A DNA stretch of 32,687 bases from Deltaproteobacteria bacterium. GTDB taxonomy: Bacteria; Myxococcota_A; Polyangia; Polyangiales; Polyangiaceae. Below, piece by piece: positions 16,082 through 22,122 of the stretch. The translations under genes and the position numbers were made by a program. A model generated the notes under the pieces. It worked only from the letters and a program-made list of their open reading frames with translations. It did not search any database and was not told the DNA's origin. The DNA lies in assembly GCA_016218915.1 (NCBI GenBank), contig JACRCQ010000024.1, positions 1 to 32,687 of the forward strand, written 5' to 3'. How positions within the stretch are numbered: position 1 is the stretch's first letter; each line of letters begins with the position of its first letter.

Positions 16082-17722
16082 TCAGTACGGCAGCTTCAAG
16101 TCGTCGCCCGGCGTGGTTGCAGGCGGCTTCGGTGGCTTTTCGCTCGCGGACTTGGACCCCGCAGGGCGCAGCTTCCCCGGCGCCACTGGCGCAGGTCCCG
16201 CATCCAGCACCGCCGGGGACGACGCGCTGGAGCTCTCCACTGCGACCGGCGTCAGCGGCGGGCTCACGGATGCAGAAGGCGCGCTGCGTGCGTCCTGAGC
16301 GGATCTCGCGGGCGATGCCGCGGATGCCACACCGCCAGCGGACGGGTCAGGAGTCACTGCACCCTCGGGATCGGACTGCCTGGAACGCATCACGACCAGC
16401 GCGCCAATGCCCAGCCCTGCCAGAACAGCCACCGCAGCGATTGCGGGAACCAGGCGACGCTTGCCCGGGCGCCGGGAGCCGGTGTCAACGGGTAGCAGGC
16501 TGCCAGGCGTCACGTTGGTCGTGTGGAAGTCGATCTCGGGCCGCTCGCCGGATCCTGAGATGTGGCCGATCAGCTGCGGTTGCAGGTCGGGCGCGGAAGG
16601 CATCTCTCCGGTGCGCGCAAACCGGATCGACTCGCCGCGCGGCGTCTTTCTCGAACCCGTCGTGGATCGCAGATCGTCGAACCAGCCGTCCGCCTGAGAC
16701 TTCCGATCACCCGAGTCCGTCGATGTGAGCGAACGCGGATGGTGATGCGCGCCGCTGTCGTCTGCAGAGCCCCACTGCGACGCGGTCTTGCGCCCGCAGA
16801 TGTCCTCGTCCACGCCGAGCTTCTGCAGCCATTGCGCCAGCGCGCTGCCCATGGACCGGATCGACTGCCAGCGCTTGTCAGGGTCCTTGTGCAAGCCGCG
16901 CGAGACGATTGCCCACAGCGCTGCGTCGCCTGCTGCCATCTGCGTGGTCGGGACCGGATCGCGCTCGAGAATCTGGCGAAGCAAGGCGTTGTAGTTGCTG
17001 GCTTCGAACGGAGGCGCGCCTGTCATCATCTCGTAGAGCACGACCGTGAAGGCCCAGATGTCGATGCGGTGGTCGAGGTCTTCCGAGCCGACCGCCTGCT
17101 CAGGAGCCATGTAGGCCGGGCTGCCCAGGATGCTGCCCGCTGCGGTGAGCTTGTGCTCGACCGCTTTCTGCAGGCGAGCGATGCCGAAGTCCAGGACCTT
17201 GGGCTGCGTTCGGCCAGACTCGGGGCAGTGCAGGAAGATGTTGTCAGGCTTCAAATCGCGATGGATCACGCCCTTGGCATGAGCCGATGCGAGCGCGTCG
17301 GCGACCGGAAGCATGGTCTGCACAGCCTTGACCGCATCGATGCGTGCGCGATGGCGCAGCAGAGCGGCCAGAGACTCGCCCTCGAGCAGCTCCATGACGA
17401 TGAAAGGTTCGTTTCGGGCCGTGGAGCCGAAGTCGAACACACGGATGATACCGGGATGGTCGATGCCTGCAGCGGCGCGGGCTTCTTGCAGGAGGCGCGC
17501 GGCCGCGCCTTGTGCCGTGGTGTTCGCGCGGATCAGCTTGATCGCCACCAGCACGTCGAGCGAGGTGTTCTTCGCGGTCCACACGGTGGCCATGCCGCCT
17601 TGGCCGAGCCTGCGCACCAGCTTGTACTTGTCCGCAATCAGGTCGCCCGCGTTGTACTGGCTGAACGATTCCTGCGCGTCACCCGCATCGGGCTCTGGTT
17701 TGGATGGCTCCACTTTCGGCAT
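16082..17722 (-). CDS. Membrane-anchored Ser/Thr protein kinase 2
   Basis: A 546-residue Hanks-type kinase and close paralogue of kinase 1. Start 17722 (MPKVEPS) is preferred over upstream in-frame codons because it has AGAGAG before it and gives the same length as kinase 1. Motifs: GQGGMATVW (40-48), Lys62, Glu80, HRDLKPDN with Asp156, DFG at 178-180, and APEQ. One transmembrane helix lies at about 425-445, followed by a 101-residue Pro/Ala/Ser tail ending GDDLKLPY. Islands conserved with kinase 1 outside the catalytic domain are VDEDICG, WFDD, GHIS and TPGSLxPVDT just before the membrane. It is divergent from the FHA gene, which could encode a phosphothreonine-binding partner. Confidence 0.92.
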   Translation of the reverse strand: MPKVEPSKPEPDAGDAQESFSQYNAGDLIADKYKLVRRLGQGGMATVWTAKNTSLDVLVAIKLIRANTTAQGAAARLLQEARAAAGIDHPGIIRVFDFGSTARNEPFIVMELLEGESLAALLRHRARIDAVKAVQTMLPVADALASAHAKGVIHRDLKPDNIFLHCPESGRTQPKVLDFGIARLQKAVEHKLTAAGSILGSPAYMAPEQAVGSEDLDHRIDIWAFTVVLYEMMTGAPPFEASNYNALLRQILERDPVPTTQMAAGDAALWAIVSRGLHKDPDKRWQSIRSMGSALAQWLQKLGVDEDICGRKTASQWGSADDSGAHHHPRSLTSTDSGDRKSQADGWFDDLRSTTGSRKTPRGESIRFARTGEMPSAPDLQPQLIGHISGSGERPEIDFHTTNVTPGSLLPVDTGSRRPGKRRLVPAIAAVAVLAGLGIGALVVMRSRQSDPEGAVTPDPSAGGVASAASPARSAQDARSAPSASVSPPLTPVAVESSSASSPAVLDAGPAPVAPGKLRPAGSKSASEKPPKPPATTPGDDLKLPY

Positions 17723-17866
17723 GGCAAGACTCTCTGAGGCTATCACACGCAAGGCCGGGCGACCCGCCATTCCATGGAATTCGGCACGTTCAAACGTTCG
17801 ACGATCGGTCCGCAAACGCTCACCTGAGCTGCGAGCGCCCTTTGACCTTGCCCGCGCAGCTCTGAT
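17723..17866. promoter_or_regulatory. Divergent promoter region between kinase 2 and the FHA gene
   Basis: This 144-bp gap must carry promoters for both directions. ATTCCATGGAAT at 17769-17780 is a perfect 12-bp palindrome and a candidate operator. TTGACC (17842-17847) followed 15 bases later by TGATAT (17863-17868) resembles a short-spaced promoter, but it overlaps the assigned FHA start, so either the match is chance or the true FHA start is one of the GTG codons just downstream. Confidence 0.35.
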
Positions 17867-18721
17867 ATGGATCTTCCCGTGGGAGTGTCTTTGTCATTCG
17901 GAGGGAAGTTCTTTCCTGTCGCCCCGGGGGCGTACGTCTTCGGCCGAGATGCTGCCTGCCAGTTTTCCATCGACGACGCGAGCGTGTCGCGCAGACACGC
18001 CATGCTGACCGTGCGCGCTGACGGAGCCACGATCGAGGACCTCGGCAGCCGCAACGGCGTGATCGTCGATGGTGCGCCGGTGGTCTCGCGTTTCGAGCTC
18101 AAGGACGGAAACCGCATCAGGATTGGGAACCAGGAGGTCCAGGTTCGCGTGAGCAAGGATCTCGCACCGACGGCGAGGGATCGCGCAGATACCCCGCTGA
18201 GCGTCAGCCCCTCCCAAAGCGAAGGGCGGCGCTTCCTCGTCGAGACCATGGCGCAGGAGCCAACAAGGACAGGTGCCAGCCCCAGCGAATTCTTCAAGGC
18301 AGCGGAGCGCGCTGATCAAGCGATCGCCGCTGGCGACGCGATCGAAGCTGAGAGCATCATCGGCAGAAGACTGAACGATGTCCTCGCATCCATGCGTGCG
18401 GGTGCCCGATTGGATGTGCGCATTCCCAGAATGGCCTCGACCCACGCATTGCGTCTCGCCCAGACCCGGCGTAGCCCGTACTGGATCAAGTACCTCTTTG
18501 AGCTGTATTCCGCGCTCGAAGTGCTCATGCCGCGCGAGATCGTCGATGGCCTCCACAAGCTCGCGTCCACAGTGGGACCCATCGACATGCGGGCCGTCGA
18601 CGCCTACGTGGCAATCCTGTCTCGCAGCGAAGGCGACATGGATGCCCAGGAAAAAGGCTTGCTACGCCGTATCGCGATGATCAAGGACCTGGCCAGCCAG
18701 CGCTCGGGCGGCAAGCGGTGA
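17867..18721 (+). CDS. FHA-domain protein
   Basis: A 284-residue predicted cytoplasmic protein. Residues about 7-95 are an FHA domain with the expected binding residues: Gly26-Arg27 in VFGRDAAC, Ser41-Arg42-Arg43-His44 in SVSRRHA, and Ser61-Arg62-Asn63-Gly64 in LGSRNGV. FHA domains bind phosphothreonine peptides. Residues about 95-150 are a polar linker with many Thr and Ser, possible kinase targets. The rest (150-284) is a helical region of no family I recognise. No good ribosome site precedes the ATG; GTG codons at residues 5 and 7 are alternatives. Being divergent from kinase 2, it is a natural candidate for reading phosphorylation by the two neighbouring kinases. Confidence 0.88.
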   Translation: MDLPVGVSLSFGGKFFPVAPGAYVFGRDAACQFSIDDASVSRRHAMLTVRADGATIEDLGSRNGVIVDGAPVVSRFELKDGNRIRIGNQEVQVRVSKDLAPTARDRADTPLSVSPSQSEGRRFLVETMAQEPTRTGASPSEFFKAAERADQAIAAGDAIEAESIIGRRLNDVLASMRAGARLDVRIPRMASTHALRLAQTRRSPYWIKYLFELYSALEVLMPREIVDGLHKLASTVGPIDMRAVDAYVAILSRSEGDMDAQEKGLLRRIAMIKDLASQRSGGKR

Positions 18722-18779
18722 AGACTGAAGTGTAGCGAGGGCGGAACAAGCTCATCCCTCCCTGCTATCCAATGCTCTT

Positions 18780-18823
18780 GGCATGCCGTGGCATGCCCGC
18801 CCGAGGCATGCTGGTAGCATGCC
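18780..18823. repeat. Two adjacent GGCATGC palindromes between convergent genes
   Basis: GGCATGCC-GT-GGCATGCC (18780-18797) has perfect 8-bp arms. GGCATGCT-GGT-AGCATGCC (18805-18823) is a second perfect hairpin. They lie between the ends of the FHA gene (18721) and the minus-strand Cys-rich lipoprotein gene (18838), where a two-way terminator or a REP-like element would be expected. Confidence 0.55.
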
Positions 18824-18837
18824 GCCACGGCCCCCCG

Positions 18838-19695
18838 CTAATGGCACTGCCCTCCACCGCAGTTGCCACTGCAGCATTCGTGGTCGTGGGCGCATCCGGC
18901 GCCCGCGCTCTTGCACCCGCTGTCGATGCACTCCAGCGCGCCCCACATGCAGTTGGTTTCCGCACACCGCCTGAACGCTGCGCCCGTCACTCCGCAGCCG
19001 AGCTTCCAGCCAAGCTCGACCTGCCCAGGAGTGCACTCCCCCTGATTCATACACGCGTATCCGCCCCACTGGCAGCCCTCGCAGGTTCGCGTGTTGGTGC
19101 CGCAGTTGCCGCAGGCTCCTGCAGTCTCGGCAGTGCCTGAGGCGCATATGCCCTCGCCGCTGCAGGCGCCCCAAGGTCCCCACTTGCACTGGGAATCGCA
19201 CGTACGGGTTTGCTTTCCGCAGTTGCCACAAGCCTGCTCGTCCGGCCAGCCAGCCGTGCATTCGCCTGTGCACGAGCTTCCCGCGCTGCCCGCAGTCCCG
19301 CCCGTGGGCCCGGCATCAGAACCGCCTGCACCCGCCGACCCGGACTGCCCGGCAATACCGCCGTCCAACTTGGTCCCCGCGCTTCCATCGGGCAACACGC
19401 CTCCAGCGCCGCCGCCCCCGGCCTGCGCCTGACACCCGTCGTCCGGACCGTTGCGGCAGTCGTTGTCCACCTTGTCGCCGCACAGCTCCTCTGCGCCACA
19501 CCGAGTGCAGATCCCGTTGATGCAGATCTGATGCTCCGAGCAGGCAGGGGGCCCGATGGCACCTTGTGCCTCGCAGTGAACCTCGTCGAGGGTCTGCTGC
19601 CCCACCGCGAGCTGGCATGCACCGAGCGCGATCGCAAGGCATCCTGCCCTCAGGATGGCGGCTGCGAATTTCCAATGCGTCGCTCGATGGTTCAC
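18838..19695 (-). CDS. Cys-rich lipoprotein ending in a knottin-like unit
   Basis: A 285-residue predicted lipoprotein with lipobox ALGAC (Cys27) and a GTG start preceded by AGAGGTG. Residues 40-90 hold a Cys cluster (CSEHQICINGICTRCGAEELCGDKVDNDC). A Gly/Ala/Ser/Asp linker spans about 91-140. Then come two related modules with CGNCGxxTRTC (CGNCGKQTRTCDSQCKW and CGNCGTNTRTCEGCQW). The last 25 residues contain one unit C-x6-C-x5-CC-x3-C-x4-C, identical in spacing to units 1 and 4 of the array at 8282-9439. Its function is unknown. It lies 121 bp downstream of the TPR protein gene on the same strand and may share its transcript. Confidence 0.82.
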   Translation of the reverse strand: MNHRATHWKFAAAILRAGCLAIALGACQLAVGQQTLDEVHCEAQGAIGPPACSEHQICINGICTRCGAEELCGDKVDNDCRNGPDDGCQAQAGGGGAGGVLPDGSAGTKLDGGIAGQSGSAGAGGSDAGPTGGTAGSAGSSCTGECTAGWPDEQACGNCGKQTRTCDSQCKWGPWGACSGEGICASGTAETAGACGNCGTNTRTCEGCQWGGYACMNQGECTPGQVELGWKLGCGVTGAAFRRCAETNCMWGALECIDSGCKSAGAGCAHDHECCSGNCGGGQCH

Positions 19696-19816
19696 TTGCC
19701 GGCACCTCTGGCTGAGAAGCCGCAGCCCCGAGGATCGGGCAGCAGCGCGTCGGCATGCGGAAAGACCTGATCCAACCTACCACGTTTGCGCCGTCCACGC
19801 AGGGGCGCCACCCAGG

Positions 19817-20653
19817 TCAGAATCGCCAGACCGCGCTCACACCGCCTCCGCCCGGCGCCACGCCGCCAGACACGCGCGGCACGTACCCGGTGGCCGTCTC
19901 CGTGGCTTGGGGCTTGGCCGAGAAGAACAGGTACGTCCCCACGCCTGCTCCGACCACGGCCACCCCCGTGAGGATCGTGCTCACCAGCGCCATGTTCTTG
20001 ATCGGAGAAATGTCGCTATCCGAACAACCCTGCGCGGTCTTGTGACACCCCGAGTCAGCGTCGTCGTACTTCCCTTTTGCGATCACGCCCGTGATCACCG
20101 CGCCGATCACCGCCGCACCGCCAACCCCCCAGGAGATGTAGGCAGGCGTGCGATTGGGTGGACCCACCACCGCAGGCTGGGATGAGACCACAGGCTGAAC
20201 GGAGGCTGTGGGGGGGACCGAGGCAATAGGAGGAGGAGGAGCGGTCTCCGAAGGGGCCGGTGCTACCACGCCCGCGTCGGGATTCTTGTTCTGCTCTTCC
20301 ACGCGCTTGTACAGGTTCTGCAAACGCAGCTCGATGGTCGGGCGATCCTTGGTGTTGGGATCTTCGGCCAGGTACTTCTTGAGGTAGTCGATGGCGTCCT
20401 GGAGCTTGCCCATGCGCTCGTAGACGTTCGCGACATTGAGCAGGATCAGCGGACGCTTCGACAGCTTGTAGGCCATCTGGAACTCGCGCAGCGCGCCATC
20501 GTAGTCGCTGGTATTGAAGTACGACTCCCCTGCCTGGAAGTGCTTGCGAGCGTCTTCGTCGCTACCGGCAAGAGCGGGCAGCGACGCGCCGAGAAGCACG
20601 AGGCAGCCGGCTGCGATGATGGCTGGTTTGAGGAATGTGCCGAGACTCTTCAT
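19817..20653 (-). CDS. TPR-containing envelope protein
   Basis: A 278-residue protein. Start 20653 has AAAGGAG five bases upstream. A signal peptide (IIAAGCLVLLGASLPALA) is followed by two or three TPR-like repeats at about 30-130 (HFQAGESYFNTSDYDGALREFQMAY, LILLNVANVYERMGKLQDAIDYLKKYL). A Pro/Val/Ala/Ser linker follows, then two hydrophobic helices near 172-192 and 218-240 with a Cys pair (CHKTAQGC) between them, and a tail ending VSAVWRF. The layout matches the TPR-PEGA protein at 13190-14236 without the PEGA domain. Such proteins are common in myxobacterial envelopes; the partner is unknown. The dispersed element at 20751-20997 lies in its upstream region. Confidence 0.82.
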   Translation of the reverse strand: MKSLGTFLKPAIIAAGCLVLLGASLPALAGSDEDARKHFQAGESYFNTSDYDGALREFQMAYKLSKRPLILLNVANVYERMGKLQDAIDYLKKYLAEDPNTKDRPTIELRLQNLYKRVEEQNKNPDAGVVAPAPSETAPPPPIASVPPTASVQPVVSSQPAVVGPPNRTPAYISWGVGGAAVIGAVITGVIAKGKYDDADSGCHKTAQGCSDSDISPIKNMALVSTILTGVAVVGAGVGTYLFFSAKPQATETATGYVPRVSGGVAPGGGGVSAVWRF

Positions 20654-20750
20654 GGGTGCTCCTTTCATAGCACCCCCGTGCACGGAGCCAGAAGTATTGC
20701 GAGATGAGGGAGCGCTCCAGGGTGCAGAGCGTCAATTCCTTGGGATTGAA

Positions 20751-20997
20751 CCCGCGTCGAGATTGATCACCTCGCCCCCGCCGTGCGCTGACAATCCCCG
20801 CGAGCCCCTCTCCTGATCCGCCGCATCCCACGACAACCCGCTGCGGCGGCAGGAGAGGGGCCGAAGTTGGGCCGTGTTTCGCAACGTGTGGCCCTCTCCT
20901 CCCGCCGCCACGCTTCAACCATGGGGCGCGGCGGTGAGGAGGGGCGAGTGCGAATCGCTCCGTGCCATACGGGGGAGGTGAACAAACCCGTCGCGGG
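20751..20997. mobile_element. MITE-like element with imperfect inverted ends and internal hairpins
   Basis: The left end (20751-20780, CCCGCG...TTGATCACCTCGCCCCCG) is an imperfect inverted copy of the right end (20970-20997, CGGGGGAGGTGAACAAA...CGCGGG). Inside, 20804-20825 pairs with 20842-20861 in a stem of about 20 bp with one two-base bulge, and a second CT/GA-rich hairpin spans about 20891-20946. There is no open frame. The end motif and adjoining hairpin recur at 33-149. It fills most of the 354-bp gap between the TPR gene and the lipoprotein gene at 21008. Confidence 0.5.
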
Positions 20998-21007
20998 TCT
21001 CCCACCG

Positions 21008-21766
21008 CTACGGCAAATCTGCCGGTTGGGGAACCGCGCCGCCGGATCGGACGTAGGAGACGATTCCTGAGCTCAGGGCCGACTCGGCCCGCTCGCACGG
21101 GCTTGGGCCCGGGCCCGTGGCGTCGCCCTGACAATCCTTGCGACGCCGGTCAAAGCTCTGCTTGATGCCCTTGTCCGACAGAAGCGAAGTCTGGGTCTTT
21201 TCTGCGAGCTTTCTCCAGGGAATCGCGGCGTGCCTCGGAAGACCGGGTCGCCGCAGCGTGACCTCGTCGCCGCTGAGCGACACGCAGGTGCCGTCCCACC
21301 GCAGTGCGTCGTAGCCGCCCGACGCTCCGCTGACCACCATGCCGCCCGGATTCGAGCGATGCTTGAGCACGATCAACTCCTCGTCAGCGGGCAGCTTGGC
21401 GCTGGTCGACATGGCGCCGCCCATGGCGTTCCAGGCATTGACCGGGCGTACGACATAGGCGCGGGTCCAGGGGGATTCCTTTCGGAACAGGACGAGCGCG
21501 ATGTCAGGCCAGCTGCCGCTGCAGAGCCGTTCGACGAAAGCCTGGTCAGGCAGGCAGACCTTGGCATTCTTGGACTCGGAGCAATGGGTGGGGAGCTCGG
21601 CGACGGGCTTGTCTTCCGGCTTCGGAGCCTCGGCCTTGGGCGCGGGAATCGGGTCTGGAGCCGCTGAGGTCGCAGGGACCGGAGTCGGGGCCGGGGGCGG
21701 CGGGGCTGCGCCGCATCCGGTGACGAGAGCCGCCGTCAGGAAGGCCAAGGCACGGGCTGGATACAT
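21008..21766 (-). CDS. Lipoprotein of unknown function
   Basis: A 252-residue predicted lipoprotein. The ATG at 21766 begins MYPARALAFLTAALVTGC, with lipobox VTGC at Cys18; the frame stays open upstream but that part is low-complexity and not protein-like. A Pro/Ala linker spans 22-60 and a compact Cys-containing domain follows (HCSESKNAKVCLPD, ERLCSGSWPDIALVLFR, DGTCVSLSGDEV, KDCQGDATGPGPSPC). I do not recognise the family. No ribosome site is present before the ATG; a candidate promoter ends only a few bases upstream, so the mRNA may be leaderless. It is the last gene in the minus-strand run but is separated by 356 bp from the metalloprotease gene. Confidence 0.78.
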   Translation of the reverse strand: MYPARALAFLTAALVTGCGAAPPPPAPTPVPATSAAPDPIPAPKAEAPKPEDKPVAELPTHCSESKNAKVCLPDQAFVERLCSGSWPDIALVLFRKESPWTRAYVVRPVNAWNAMGGAMSTSAKLPADEELIVLKHRSNPGGMVVSGASGGYDALRWDGTCVSLSGDEVTLRRPGLPRHAAIPWRKLAEKTQTSLLSDKGIKQSFDRRRKDCQGDATGPGPSPCERAESALSSGIVSYVRSGGAVPQPADLP

Positions 21767-21771
21767 GGAGT

Positions 21772-21803
21772 CGATGTCACTGACATCGGCTTGCCTTGTC
21801 AAG
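21772..21803 (-). promoter_or_regulatory. Candidate promoter overlapped by a 17-bp palindromic operator
   Basis: On the minus strand TTGACA (21803-21798) is followed after 18 bases by TGACAT (21779-21774). CGATGTCA-C-TGACATCG (21772-21788) is a perfect palindrome covering the -10 site. The predicted start of transcription falls at or next to the ATG at 21766, consistent with the missing ribosome site. A repressor bound here would block the promoter. The -10 match is weak. Confidence 0.45.
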
Positions 21804-21900
21804 AAGTGGCATTTTCCAGGGGGATGGCACGAGCTAGTACCGTGTGCCCGAAGCGCATAGCGGGTTCCGCCGACCGTAGCGACACGGCACCGCCCTGTCT

Positions 21901-21949
21901 GCGTTAGGCACGGCATGCCGTGCCCAACGCAGGCACGCCGTGGCGTGCC
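21901..21949. repeat. Two adjacent strong palindromes
   Basis: Bases 21901-21930 form a 30-bp palindrome with a single mismatched pair; its core GGCACGGCATGCCGTGCC (21907-21924) is perfect. Next to it GGCACGCC-GT-GGCGTGCC (21932-21949) has perfect 8-bp arms. The latter equals the palindrome at 18780-18797 except that one T-A pair is replaced by a C-G pair. Confidence 0.65.
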
Positions 21950-22049
21950 ACTACCGGAACCCTCGCGCCCGACGCCTTGCGCGCCTGGAGAAGGCGTCGC
22001 CGGGATCCCCAAGAAACTTCGGGCACGAAGTACCAACGGGGCTCCGCCC

Positions 22050-22087
22050 GATCTCGATCTCGATCTCGGGCTCGGGCTCGGGCGCGG
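22050..22087. repeat. Short hexamer array (CTCGAT/CTCGGG)
   Basis: Hexamers of the type CTCGAT and then CTCGGG run head to tail; on the other strand these are GAGATC and GAGCCC-like units. They resemble the GAGCAC/GAGCCC array at 32459-32518. The array is non-coding and lies just after the end of the metalloprotease gene. Confidence 0.5.
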
Positions 22088-22122
22088 GGAACCTCTCTGA
22101 TCTGCAAGGCAGCCCCTTAGGG

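Larger units (their letters stand above)
21767..22122. other. Intergenic region with palindromes and a hexamer array, no gene seen
   Basis: This 356-bp gap separates the metalloprotease gene from the lipoprotein gene at 21008-21766. It carries a candidate promoter-operator at 21772-21803, two strong palindromes at 21901-21949 and a hexamer array at 22050-22087. The minus-strand frame is open throughout but codes only for Ser/Arg/Pro/Gly-rich sequence. Confidence 0.6.

Noticed and set aside
20741..20756. GGGATTGAACCCGCG resembling a tRNA T-arm on the minus strand
   Set aside because: Only 3-4 bp of stem; no anticodon arm, D-arm or acceptor stem around it.
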